In this document: piece by piece, positions 1 to 9,250 of the stretch
Position numbering within the stretch: the stretch's first letter is position 1
Layout of the letters: every line of letters starts with the position of its first letter
Assembly (NCBI GenBank): GCA_030644725.1
Contig: CP130629.1
Span: 3,177,501 to 3,241,500, forward strand
Length of the DNA stretch: 64,000 nucleotides
Reading direction: 5' to 3'
Source of the DNA: Candidatus Electrothrix communis
GTDB lineage: Bacteria; Desulfobacterota; Desulfobulbia; Desulfobulbales; Desulfobulbaceae
The notes under the pieces: model-generated
What the model was told of the DNA's origin: nothing
Seen by the model: only the letters and a program-made list of their open reading frames with translations
Database searches by the model: none
Program-made: the position numbers and the translations under genes

Positions 1-1
1 G

Positions 2-394
2 CAAGGCGGTATTTTAATTGGACATGCTTTTAAAGATTCTGTGCAGGGAATCACGTATTGCATTGCAAAAAAAGCCATCGAAGGAAAGGATGCTCAAGGT
101 TCAGCAGCATATTTACGCATAGAACACCGTGCATGGAAAGCCATGATAGATGAGGCCGATGAACTGCTTGACTCCACTCCTGACAATAACATGCAGATTA
201 TCGGATGGTTTCATACTCACCCTAATGGCCTGCCGGTCTTTATGTCAGGAACAGATCAGATGACCCAGAAACGCATGTTTGCACAGGACTGGCATTTTGC
301 CATTGTTTTGAATCCGCAAAAGCAAATATGGCGAGCGTATTACGGAGCGAGTGCTGAGGAATGCAAAGGTTTCATGCTTGATAAAGATGTTTGA
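2..394 (+). CDS. JAB/MPN-domain metalloprotease-like protein, 5' truncated by window edge
   Basis: The reading frame is already open at base 2, so the N-terminus lies outside the window. What is visible is a JAB/MPN (JAMM) fold: a QGGILIG strand, then GWFHTHP followed by FMSGTD, the zinc-binding HxH...SxxD signature. The catalytic Glu that normally precedes QGG would be just before base 1. It is clearly paralogous to the C-terminal domains of the next two genes, which have nearly the same HTHPN-FMS-TD core. By family it would be a metal-dependent isopeptidase or peptidase. Whether it also carries the E2-like N-terminal domain of its neighbours cannot be seen. Confidence 0.85.
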   Translation, partial: QGGILIGHAFKDSVQGITYCIAKKAIEGKDAQGSAAYLRIEHRAWKAMIDEADELLDSTPDNNMQIIGWFHTHPNGLPVFMSGTDQMTQKRMFAQDWHFAIVLNPQKQIWRAYYGASAEECKGFMLDKDV

Positions 395-435
395 GGCAAA
401 AAAATAACTACCTAATACCATATGTATTCTGAGAT

Positions 436-1788
436 ATGACTCATAATCATACAAATGAATTACGGGAAACATTCGAGGCTATCAAGGCACTTAGAAATGA
501 AATCCCTTGGATTAATATTGTTGCAGATGGAGACCTGCTCGCTCCCAACCGTTATCATGTGGAAATGGAAATCAGAAGCATCACAGGTACAAGCGAAGAT
601 CCTGTTTACTCTCCTGTCTTTCTGTTCGATATTCTGTTACCGGACCAATTCCCCTTTGTTCCCCCTCAATGTATAGCCTTCCCCGTCATACCCTTTCACC
701 CTCATTTCCGAATCCAGAAACACCCTGAATACACAAATGATGATTGCGGAATATGGGTAGATTATCAAAAAAATCAAGATGAGGAACTGAGATCGTTTCT
801 TCTGAGAATAGCCCATTCATTGCAATATCAGTCCGATTATATAGTTACCCCCCGTGACATTGAGATTGGCAACTCACACGCATTTCATTGGTATCAGCAA
901 ACTAGGAACAAGCACCCTGAAATATTTCCTACTGACCGCACAATACTTTCTCGCTCGGTGTCAGTAACGATTCATCCCCTTTCACCATCCGGGCCATCTC
1001 AAAAAAAATTTAAAATCAACACAGAAGAAGCATCTCACACCAGCAAAAAAACGTTTCAGATTGAACAGGTACCTTCTTCTCATAAATTTGATTCTGAAAC
1101 AGAATTAATAATCTCCACACCTCAACCAGAGGTGCAGACTGATGATATTGACATATCCTCTCAAAAAAAATTTGAAATTATCAACTGTACGGCCCCATAT
1201 AGGCCTCAAACAAAATCAGAGCCGAATTTTCAAAAAATTACACGATTTTCATCAGATTTTTATGAGGGCCGGGAGGTTACCTATCGCCTATATTTTACTG
1301 CCAAAGCGAGAAAGAATCTTTTTCAGCATATTAATTGGGAGAAAAAAACAGAGGCAAATAAAGTTGAGCAGGGAGGCCTGTTACTTGGGGAGGTGTCTCA
1401 TGATAACGAAAAAGGAATACTTTATGGGATCGTGCATGAAGTCATACCCGGAGCTGAAGCAAAGGGCTGGAGTACATATTTAGAAATAAGTCATAGCGTC
1501 TGGAAAGAAATGATAGATCATACTGATAGACTTATCGAAGAGGATAATGAGAGTCGAGAACTTCAAATTCTCGGCTGGTATCATACTCACCCGAATAATT
1601 TAGGAGTGTTTATGTCTGATACTGACCTGACTACTCAACGCCTTATCTTCCCAGAAAATTGGCAATATGCTGTTGTGCTCAATCCTCATACAAGAATATG
1701 GAAAGTTTTCGTCGGGAAAGACGCTCAGGAGTGTGGTGGTTTTATGATTAATGAAAACAAGCCCGTTAGCAGTAAAAAAAGCGAATAA
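436..1788 (+). CDS. E2(UBC)-like / JAB fusion protein, 450 aa
   Basis: Residues ~20-140 look like a ubiquitin-conjugating (E2/UBC) fold: a PDQFPFVPP strand-turn, then PFHPH (H88-P89-H90), then GIWVDY. In true E2s the catalytic Cys sits where W107 falls here; a Cys is present three residues earlier (C104). The domain therefore resembles a non-catalytic E2 variant, though alignment is by eye. A polar linker (~150-280) repeats a short KKxFxI motif. Residues ~285-445 are a JAB/MPN domain with E311, H383, H385, S394 and D397 in place, so the protease half looks active. The gap between the second His and Ser is eight residues, one more than in Rpn11 or CSN5. No obvious ribosome-binding site; the start is the first ATG of the frame. 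Confidence 0.8.
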   Translation: MTHNHTNELRETFEAIKALRNEIPWINIVADGDLLAPNRYHVEMEIRSITGTSEDPVYSPVFLFDILLPDQFPFVPPQCIAFPVIPFHPHFRIQKHPEYTNDDCGIWVDYQKNQDEELRSFLLRIAHSLQYQSDYIVTPRDIEIGNSHAFHWYQQTRNKHPEIFPTDRTILSRSVSVTIHPLSPSGPSQKKFKINTEEASHTSKKTFQIEQVPSSHKFDSETELIISTPQPEVQTDDIDISSQKKFEIINCTAPYRPQTKSEPNFQKITRFSSDFYEGREVTYRLYFTAKARKNLFQHINWEKKTEANKVEQGGLLLGEVSHDNEKGILYGIVHEVIPGAEAKGWSTYLEISHSVWKEMIDHTDRLIEEDNESRELQILGWYHTHPNNLGVFMSDTDLTTQRLIFPENWQYAVVLNPHTRIWKVFVGKDAQECGGFMINENKPVSSKKSE

Positions 1789-1830
1789 AATATTCTGGGG
1801 GTAAGCCCTCTCACTCAGGCTCGACTTTCT

Positions 1831-3981
1831 ATGGAATTTTCAGACGATTGCATTAAACTGCTAGATACAAACTGGAATCGTATAAAACAACTCAGTAAAA
1901 AGGATTTTATTGATGTTGAAGAATTTTTCGAACGTTATGGAAATTCGCAAATCATCCGAGTTCGCTACCATATTATCTTGAAAATTCATTCTCCTATAGG
2001 AATCGACAAAAAAACGTTACGGCCCAAAAATGCCACTACCTTAAAATTTGAAATTAAAACACCTCCTGACTACCCTGAGAAGCCTCTACAGTGCAGGGCT
2101 TTACTGGTGCGCCCTTTTCATCCTCATTTTGATAGTAATACATACTGGCTTGACTATCGCACTTCTCTACCAACTGAATTCATAGATTCTTTTATTATCA
2201 GATTAGCTTATTCATTACAATATTATTCCGAATATATTTCAATAGAAAATAATGAGCATATCGGGAATGTTAATGCTCTGCAATGGTATCTGGAGGTAAA
2301 AGATAAAAAGCCTTCTTGGTTCCCTATTGATAAAACTCCGCTTCCTCCTCTGCCATATCAAAACCTAGAGTATCACAAAAGTCCCTCCAAAACTCCCCAG
2401 TTGACTCAACTGACACCATCTAATCCCCCTACTTCGCAGGGTAAGAAAAAGTTTTCTCTTCCCCGCTTTCATTCTTCCTCTCGTTTCAAAATGATTCATT
2501 CAAAGGCTGCTCCTAAACAGAATAAAACTTTTCAAATCGTAAACTCCGCACCTGCATATCAGCCTAGCTCCCAAGTAACACCTTTTCATAAAGAAGGATT
2601 TCCTTCAAGTATCCGTATGGATCATGGTACGCATGAGCTTTATATTCAATCAGAAGCAAAACAAAAAATATTCCGTCATATAGGCTGGGACAATTCGTCA
2701 TATGAAAATTCTGTTGAACAGGGGGGGATTTTACTGGGCCACGTATTCAGAGACCAAGAAAGATCTATCATATACGGTACAGTAGAAGACATTGTTACGG
2801 GAGCATCCGCAAGGGGAACGAATGCATATTTAGAATTAGATCATACAGCTTGGAAGCAGATGATCGATGATGTTGACAAATTACATGCGGAGAGCGGCTT
2901 GCAGATTATTGGATGGTATCACACGCATCCTAATAATCTTGATGTGTTTATGTCGGACACAGACAGAGCTACGCAAAGCAGAATATTCTCTCAACCTTGG
3001 CAATTTGCAGTTGTTCTCAACCCGCATAGAGGTATCTGGCGTGTTTTTCACGGAGCAGATTCATTAGAATGCTTTGGGATTATGTTGGCAGCACCACCAA
3101 GCACTCTGTCGTCTTCTGCCCCCCCGGAAGAAGTCCCGATGAAGGATTTCAGCCACCCTTCTTCATCAGGGCAGGATTTTCAATATTTCAATAAAGTTAT
3201 CAAACAGATACATGCTATTTTTTCTAAAAAGCTCACAGGCTGGTTATCGCTCATCGGACTTCTTGGCATTACAATGCTAGCGGCATGGAAAATATTTCCC
3301 AGCCCCGATAAAACCCTACCTAATCAAAAGCAACAAAAACTTCCTAAATTATCAGCAATTGGTGTGGGAGATTTACAAATCAAGACATTTGTAACCAACC
3401 AGGGACTGAGCAATACAGAGCAAACCGGACAAACGTCTTCTCAAAAAGGAAGCGTTGAGAACGGGACGGCTCCCTCACTCTCCATTTCAACAAGCATAAC
3501 AAACGCACCAGCGACCATGCAATCAAAGGAGCAGCCTATACTACCTGAAGTCCCTGCACTTCCTGCTGTTGAACAGGAATGCTTTGAAATTATTACATTA
3601 GGAGAAAAGAGCTCTAAAAACAATAACAGTGCGTTTAGTTTTTCTGAAAAAAAAACCGTTCCAAGCAGCGGTAAGACTATTGAGCAATCGGATATAATCT
3701 TTGATTTTCAAGGTAATACCCCTCAACTGCTCAGTCCGCATTTAGAACACTCCAACGCAAGGGAAAGTTATTTTAAGATTATTGATAAAAAGGAATCTCA
3801 ACACATTTTTCTTGAAAAATTAGACTTGCCAAGAGAACCAGATAAATATACTGTCATTGTCAAAACTTATGAAGAAAAATACGTAACATTAGAGCTATTA
3901 GAATTCGGAGGAAAATCCCCTGACAGAACTATAAAATTTAAATACTGTTATTCGTCAGAGCCAAAAGAAAAATCTGATTAA
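1831..3981 (+). CDS. E2(UBC)-like / JAB fusion with transmembrane segment and C-terminal domain, 716 aa
   Basis: A paralogue of the preceding gene with the same order: UBC-like domain (~10-140; HPH at 97-99, W106 at the expected catalytic-Cys position in YWLDY, no Cys nearby), a polar linker with KKKFSL and KTFQIV motifs, and a JAB/MPN domain (~265-425) with E296, H364, H366, S375 and D378. It then continues through a Ser/Pro-rich stretch into a hydrophobic segment (~468-490, WLSLIGLLGITMLAAW) and about 220 residues of low-complexity and unrecognised sequence. The JAB domain is probably cytoplasmic and membrane tethered, with the tail across the membrane. It lies 42 bp after the previous gene in the same direction, so co-transcription is likely. 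Confidence 0.78.
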   Translation: MEFSDDCIKLLDTNWNRIKQLSKKDFIDVEEFFERYGNSQIIRVRYHIILKIHSPIGIDKKTLRPKNATTLKFEIKTPPDYPEKPLQCRALLVRPFHPHFDSNTYWLDYRTSLPTEFIDSFIIRLAYSLQYYSEYISIENNEHIGNVNALQWYLEVKDKKPSWFPIDKTPLPPLPYQNLEYHKSPSKTPQLTQLTPSNPPTSQGKKKFSLPRFHSSSRFKMIHSKAAPKQNKTFQIVNSAPAYQPSSQVTPFHKEGFPSSIRMDHGTHELYIQSEAKQKIFRHIGWDNSSYENSVEQGGILLGHVFRDQERSIIYGTVEDIVTGASARGTNAYLELDHTAWKQMIDDVDKLHAESGLQIIGWYHTHPNNLDVFMSDTDRATQSRIFSQPWQFAVVLNPHRGIWRVFHGADSLECFGIMLAAPPSTLSSSAPPEEVPMKDFSHPSSSGQDFQYFNKVIKQIHAIFSKKLTGWLSLIGLLGITMLAAWKIFPSPDKTLPNQKQQKLPKLSAIGVGDLQIKTFVTNQGLSNTEQTGQTSSQKGSVENGTAPSLSISTSITNAPATMQSKEQPILPEVPALPAVEQECFEIITLGEKSSKNNNSAFSFSEKKTVPSSGKTIEQSDIIFDFQGNTPQLLSPHLEHSNARESYFKIIDKKESQHIFLEKLDLPREPDKYTVIVKTYEEKYVTLELLEFGGKSPDRTIKFKYCYSSEPKEKSD

Positions 3982-4026
3982 TTTTTAGCAGTTTTTTATT
4001 CTTGGTTATCACTGTTACAAAAGAAT

Positions 4027-4893
4027 ATGAGTTTACATATTCATAAATTAGATAAGAAGAGACACCATACTTTTCTGCAGGAAAGGCGTCAAGATCCCGT
4101 TACTAAAGAATACCTTGCACATGGCGACGAAATCGTCATATGTACAAATGAAAAAATCGCTTATTTCGCCGCAAGTTGGCAAGCAGGTAGCAAATGCCCT
4201 AATCCTCAATGCAACTGCACCGATACCCTTGCCGCATTACCGACACAACCAACATTCGGCCATATTGGGAAGAAACATACCAGTTCGACAGAAAAAAAAT
4301 CTGCTAAAGTTGGCCATACAGCACAAAAGAACAAGTCATTATGCTCACGAATAGTATTACTTATCTTTTTGATTATTCTAACAATACTTTTTTATTTCCT
4401 GTTCGACCATCTTTGGAATACTCGATTCACCCCTAAGACCTTTTTTATTAATAGAGATGTTAACATTCGAAATATACCTACAGCTATAAACAATGAGCCG
4501 ATCACCTCCTTGAGTTGCGGTGCTCAAGTAGAAAAATTAAGCTATACATCCAGCCCTCATGATGATGAACAAAAATGGTATTATATTCGAACTGCTGAGG
4601 GAATTGAGGGATGGATATGGGCCGGGAATAATGATAATCGGCTTCAGGAGATAAAAGAAGAGCATTTTTTAATTGAACAAAGAGAGATCAGTAAATGTCC
4701 ATCTGTAAACTTCCGCATAGAGCCTGCTCAATGTGCTACTAAAATTAAAGAATTAACCTGTGGTACACAGGTTGAGGTTTTAGGTAGCGCACCAAGCCTT
4801 ACAAGTCCTCAGTATAAATGGTACCATATAAGAACAAAAGACCGTAAAGAAGGATGGATATTTGCCGGAGAAGATGACAAATGGCTTCAGTAA
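4027..4893 (+). CDS. Membrane protein with degenerate RING-like N-terminus and two SH3b domains, 288 aa
   Basis: The N-terminal ~60 residues follow the spacing of a prokaryotic RING/treble-clef module (DPVTKEYL..GDEIVIC....W..GSKCPNPQC), but several zinc ligands appear lost. A strongly hydrophobic segment (~106-130) follows. The rest holds two bacterial SH3 repeats (~138-205 and ~222-288), each with VNxR, a CGxQVE strand, W/KWYxIRT and EGWIxAG. SH3b repeats usually bind peptidoglycan or proteins outside the membrane. The gene follows the E2/JAB genes by 45 bp, and prokaryotic RING-like domains are known companions of bacterial E2/JAB genes, which supports a functional link. The RING assignment is inference; the SH3b calls are firmer. 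Confidence 0.65.
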   Translation: MSLHIHKLDKKRHHTFLQERRQDPVTKEYLAHGDEIVICTNEKIAYFAASWQAGSKCPNPQCNCTDTLAALPTQPTFGHIGKKHTSSTEKKSAKVGHTAQKNKSLCSRIVLLIFLIILTILFYFLFDHLWNTRFTPKTFFINRDVNIRNIPTAINNEPITSLSCGAQVEKLSYTSSPHDDEQKWYYIRTAEGIEGWIWAGNNDNRLQEIKEEHFLIEQREISKCPSVNFRIEPAQCATKIKELTCGTQVEVLGSAPSLTSPQYKWYHIRTKDRKEGWIFAGEDDKWLQ

Positions 4894-4943
4894 TTATAGG
4901 TGGGTACGCTACCGCATAAAAATTATCAACATTAAATGTTCCA

Positions 4944-5085
4944 GAGTGCGTTATTGCCTGCTGTGAAAATCGTCTAAAAACCGATCTGGAACGGCCACTT
5001 AAGCTCTACCACAAGAAAAAAAAGCACACTTCCAGCTGAATCCACGTTTATGTATGCCAGAATTTTGCTGGAACAGGGCGAGTAA
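4944..5085 (+). pseudogene. Decayed coding remnant, possibly the 3' end of a transposase
   Basis: Between the SH3b gene and dnaE, two frames together read like one protein tail: one gives ACCENRLKTDLERPLKLYHK, and after a shift in an A-rich run (~5009-5019) the next gives AESTFMYARILLEQGE and a stop. The basic, Arg/Lys-rich character suits a DDE transposase end, but I do not recognise the family. No terminal repeats were found. Confidence 0.3.
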
Positions 5086-5112
5086 GGGCCAGCGCGATGT
5101 CGCCAACTCTCC

Positions 5113-8100
5113 TCATCCTCCCCTCCCACCCCCAAACCGCTTCTTCCGCTTAACCTCAGCCTGCCGCATCTGCACGGACAGACATCCCGGCCCGAAGGAC
5201 GCCTTCACCTTCTGGAAAAAATCCGAACAAGGCCGCACAGTGATATCCTTCATGGGCAGGATATCCACCTCGCCTCTTCCATCGAAATGGAGGGTCAGTT
5301 TGATCGGGGCGGAGCCGTGGAATTGATAGATCAGCTCCTTGAGTTCGATGAGCTGGTTCCGTCCGATCCTATCGGCAGGCAGACGGATCGAAGCCTGCTC
5401 GGTAAACTGCTCCACCGCCTTATCCAGCGAGTAGATGTCTTCAGCAATAATCTTTGCCCCTCGCTCTCCCTGCTGGACTGTGCCGAGGACGATAAGGGGT
5501 TCGTCTTTGCCGAGATAATGTGAGCAGCGGGCAAAGGTTTCTGGAAAGACAATCACCTCAACACTGGAACTCATATCCTCCAACACAGTAAAGGCCATGC
5601 GGTCGCCTTTTTTGGAGATATGCTCTTTGTACTGCTGGATCAGCCCGCCAACGCGGACGACCTGCCCTTCCCGCCGATTCTCCAAAGCCTCAATATCCGC
5701 ATCAGCAACCATGCGGATCGTATCAATCACCCCATCCAAGGGGTGGCCGGTCAGGAAGAAACCAATGGTCTCCTTTTCATAGGAGAGCTTTTTTAATTGC
5801 GGCCACTCGTCTATATCGGGAAATTTAATTTCAGCGCTGGGCGCACTCTCCTCCTTGCTTCCGCCCACTGCGAACAGGCTCATCTGGCCGCTCAGGCGAT
5901 CCCGCTGCACAGCCTTGGCCTGCTCAAGGGCCTGGTCCAGCACCTCCATGAGCTGGGCTCGTTTCACCTGCACAAAGTCAAAGGCTCCGGCCTTAACCAG
6001 ATTTTCCAAAACCTTCCGGTTAACCTTACTTGAGTCTATCCGACCGCAGAAATCAGCCAGCGAAGTATAAGGGCCGTTTTCCTCCCGTTCCCTGATCATG
6101 GAATCCAGGGCAGAACCACCCACATTTTTGACTGCTGCCAGTCCGAAACGAATCCGATCATTGATAACCGTGAAATCGTGATGAGACTCGTTGATATCTG
6201 GCGGCAGGACCGGGATGGACATCTGCTTGCATTCGTTGATGTACTTGACCACCTTGTCCGTGTTATCCACATCGCAGGACAGCAGGGCAGCCAGAAACTG
6301 GGCGGGATAATGGGCCTTGAGATAGGCGGTCTGGTAGGCGATCAGGGCATAGGCGGCTGAATGAGATTTATTAAAGCCGTAGCCCGCAAACTTAGCCATC
6401 AAGTCAAAGACGTAGGCCGCCTTTTCCTTGGGAATATTATTCCCCTCAGCCCCGGCCATGAATTTGCCCCGTTCTTCCTCCATGACCTCGGGAATCTTCT
6501 TACCCATAGCCCGCCGGAGAATATCCGCATCACCTAGGCTGTACGAAGCTAGAATATTGGATATCTTCATAACCTGCTCCTGGTAGACAATAACGCCGTA
6601 GGTCTCTTTCAGGACAGCTTTGATCTGGGGCAAGGGGTATTCCGGGGGACGGCGGCCATGCTTGGTCTCGACAAATTGATCCACCATACCGGAATCCAAG
6701 GGACCGGGCCGATACAGGGCCACCAGGGCGATCAGATCGGTAAACTGCTCCGGAGCCATCTTGACCAACAGCTCTCGCATACCGTCACTCTCCAGCTGAA
6801 ACACGCCCAAGCTGTTACCCGCACACAATAGATCATAGGTGCGCTGATCATCCATAGGGACTTTACTTAAATCAATCCAGGTGCCGATATCCAGCTCAAT
6901 GAGCTTCAGGGCCCGATCAATAACGGTCAGGGTCTTGAGGCCGAGAAAATCGAACTTAATCAACCCAGTCATCTCGGTGTACTTCATGTCAAACTGGGTC
7001 AGGATCTCCTTTTTGGAGCCGACACAGACCGGCAGATATTCCACCATAGCCTTGGGCGACACCACCACCCCGGCGGCATGGGTGGACTTGTGACGGGACA
7101 GGCCCTCCAGGGTCTGGGCCACCTTGAGCAACTCCCGAACAGCGGGATCCTGCTGCATGGCGTCACGGAGGCGGGGTTCCTTGTCAATGGCCTTTTTCAG
7201 GGTGATTTTTAGCTCATCTGGGACCAGCTTGGCAATCCGGTCCACCACAGGCAGAGGCACCTCTAAAACCCGACCCACGTCTCGGAGTACAGCCCGAGCC
7301 TTCATGGAACCGTAAGCCACGATCTGGGCCACATGGTCATCACCGCCGTACTTGCGGCGAACATAGTCGATCACCTCATCCCGCCGCTCCTTGCAGAAAT
7401 CCACGTCAAAGTCAGGCATGGACACCCGCTCCACGTTGAGGAAACGCTCAAAAAGCAGGCCGTAGGGAATGGGATCGATATCCGTAATGGACATGCAAAA
7501 GGCAGCCAAACTGCCTGCTCCTGATCCCCTTCCCGGACCGACCGGGATTTTCTGGCTCTTGGCCCAGTTGATAAAATCAGCCACGATGAGAAAATAACCG
7601 GAAAAACCCATTTCCTGAATAACCCCGATCTCCATTTCCAGCCGCTCTTGGTACTGTTGCTCCAGTTCCTTGGAAACTTCCTGCAGGCTGCGGAGATGCT
7701 CAAGGCGGATATCCAGGCCGTCCCGACAGGCCTTTTCAAACAGGCTTTCCAGGGATTCATTCTCCGGCACCGGGAAAATGGGAAAATGATTCTCATTGAA
7801 TTCAAGCTCAAGATTGCAGCGGTCAGCCACCTCTAGGGTATTGGCTAAGGCCTCCGGGCAATAACTGAACTGCTTGGCCATGACATCCGGCGACTTGAAA
7901 TACAGTTCATCTGTGGAAAATCTGAAACGATTGGGATCGTTAATGGTCTTGCTGGTCTGAATACAGAGCAGAACCTCATGGGCGTAGGATTCGTCCTGAT
8001 TAAGGTAATGGCAGTCATTGGTGGCCACCACTTTGATGTCCAAATCATTACCCAGCTCCAGCAACCCGTCATTGACCGTTCGCTGCTCCGGGATGCCGTT

Positions 8101-8628
8101 TTCCTGAATCTCGAAATAGAGACGGTCACCGAAAACCTTTTGCAGGTCCAAGGCCTTTTCCTTCGCTTTATCTAACCCATGATGGGTGATAGTCCAGGGA
8201 ATCTCTCCGTGCAGACAGGCGGTCAGGGCAAGCAGGCCCTCCTGATGGGCAAAAAGTAACTTGCGGTCGATGCGGGGCCTATAATAAAATCCAGCAGTCT
8301 GGGCGATGGAGGCGAGCTTCATCAGATTGCGATAGCCGGTCTCGTTCATGGCTAGGAGCACTATATGGAAATTATGACCTGCGCTCTTGTTATGAACAAG
8401 ATGATCGGTCTCCGAAATATAGAACTCACAGCCGACCAGAGGTTTGACTCCGGCCTTATTGGCCTTGGTATAGAACTCCAGAGCTCCGTACATGGCCCCG
8501 TGGTCGGTGACCGCCACAGCGTTCATGCCATAGGACTGGGTCTTATCAAGCAAATCGCCGAGGCGAATGGCCCCGTCGAGCATGGAGTATTGGGTGTGGA
8601 CATGGAGATGGACAAAGGGGGTGGACAT
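5113..8628 (-). CDS. dnaE: DNA polymerase III alpha subunit
   Basis: This is the replicative polymerase of bacterial chromosome replication. The 1171-residue length fits DnaE1. The N-terminal PHP domain opens with FVHLHVHTQYSMLDG and has AVTDHGAMYGA. The polymerase core shows PGRGSGAGSLAAF and the palm motif PDFDVDFCKERR with its catalytic aspartates. The C-terminal part carries the OB-fold (VRVGGLIQQYKEHISKKGD). The ATG at 8628 is the first Met of the conserved PHP start. A candidate promoter lies about 110 bp upstream on the same strand. Confidence 0.97.
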   Translation of the reverse strand: MSTPFVHLHVHTQYSMLDGAIRLGDLLDKTQSYGMNAVAVTDHGAMYGALEFYTKANKAGVKPLVGCEFYISETDHLVHNKSAGHNFHIVLLAMNETGYRNLMKLASIAQTAGFYYRPRIDRKLLFAHQEGLLALTACLHGEIPWTITHHGLDKAKEKALDLQKVFGDRLYFEIQENGIPEQRTVNDGLLELGNDLDIKVVATNDCHYLNQDESYAHEVLLCIQTSKTINDPNRFRFSTDELYFKSPDVMAKQFSYCPEALANTLEVADRCNLELEFNENHFPIFPVPENESLESLFEKACRDGLDIRLEHLRSLQEVSKELEQQYQERLEMEIGVIQEMGFSGYFLIVADFINWAKSQKIPVGPGRGSGAGSLAAFCMSITDIDPIPYGLLFERFLNVERVSMPDFDVDFCKERRDEVIDYVRRKYGGDDHVAQIVAYGSMKARAVLRDVGRVLEVPLPVVDRIAKLVPDELKITLKKAIDKEPRLRDAMQQDPAVRELLKVAQTLEGLSRHKSTHAAGVVVSPKAMVEYLPVCVGSKKEILTQFDMKYTEMTGLIKFDFLGLKTLTVIDRALKLIELDIGTWIDLSKVPMDDQRTYDLLCAGNSLGVFQLESDGMRELLVKMAPEQFTDLIALVALYRPGPLDSGMVDQFVETKHGRRPPEYPLPQIKAVLKETYGVIVYQEQVMKISNILASYSLGDADILRRAMGKKIPEVMEEERGKFMAGAEGNNIPKEKAAYVFDLMAKFAGYGFNKSHSAAYALIAYQTAYLKAHYPAQFLAALLSCDVDNTDKVVKYINECKQMSIPVLPPDINESHHDFTVINDRIRFGLAAVKNVGGSALDSMIREREENGPYTSLADFCGRIDSSKVNRKVLENLVKAGAFDFVQVKRAQLMEVLDQALEQAKAVQRDRLSGQMSLFAVGGSKEESAPSAEIKFPDIDEWPQLKKLSYEKETIGFFLTGHPLDGVIDTIRMVADADIEALENRREGQVVRVGGLIQQYKEHISKKGDRMAFTVLEDMSSSVEVIVFPETFARCSHYLGKDEPLIVLGTVQQGERGAKIIAEDIYSLDKAVEQFTEQASIRLPADRIGRNQLIELKELIYQFHGSAPIKLTLHFDGRGEVDILPMKDITVRPCSDFFQKVKASFGPGCLSVQMRQAEVKRKKRFGGGRGG

Positions 8629-9250
8629 ATTTTTTTCTCGTTATTCGGTGGGAAGACTCTTATTCTCGGGATGCCTCACGACGTTCTGCATCTGCTCCGA
8701 CTCAAGCCCACTACTGTTTTTTTCCGCCGTACAGTGGACCGATACAGCATAACCGCATCCTCTTCTTTGGTCAATTCGAACAGCCCTTCTCATCTGTTCG
8801 GCCCTTCCTTAAAGGAGCAACATCTGTTTCCGTACCATTTTTTCTTCGGACAAGATCTTTTACCAATAAATCCCATTAAGGACACCTTATCCCGCCGGAA
8901 AAGACAAGAAACAGGCATAACACCTTCGGCGGAGTGCTGATCTTTTCATTCTGCCGGAGCAAATTCCCAATCAACAGTTGAATACGACCTGATTATTTGC
9001 TACAAAAGAATGATGCAGATATCGCATCCAGCTGGTAATATACCGTTTTCGTTTATCGCTGCACAACAGAACCAAAAAAAAAACGTACCCAACCAACCGG
9101 TTACACTTAAAATAGCCACTCAAGAAAGAGAAAATAGTAGGCAAAACAGGCCCAGGGCCGACAGGAATCCTTTGTTAACACAACATAAACTTCGTATTAA
9201 CAACCGATAAAGGCAATTCATCATAGAATCATTCCTATCATGCACTCAAT
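8629..9250. other. 622-bp divergent intergenic region
   Basis: This gap separates dnaE (minus) from the phosphatase gene (plus). Apart from the candidate dnaE promoter I see no convincing gene, RNA or repeat. A 66-codon frame at 9010-9210 has low-complexity composition (Asn/Gln/Arg rich) and no clear ribosome-binding site, so it was not called. Confidence 0.6.
8746..8774 (-). promoter_or_regulatory. Candidate sigma-70 promoter for dnaE
   Basis: On the minus strand TTGACC (8774-8769) is followed after 17 bases by TATGCT (8751-8746). The start point would be near 8739, giving a leader of about 110 bases before dnaE. The -10 box matches the consensus at only four positions, so this is a candidate only. 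Confidence 0.35.

Noticed and set aside
8365-8940. 191-codon plus-strand frame overlapping the dnaE 5' end
   Set aside because: Lies mostly antisense to the conserved PHP domain of dnaE and has no recognisable domain or good start signal.
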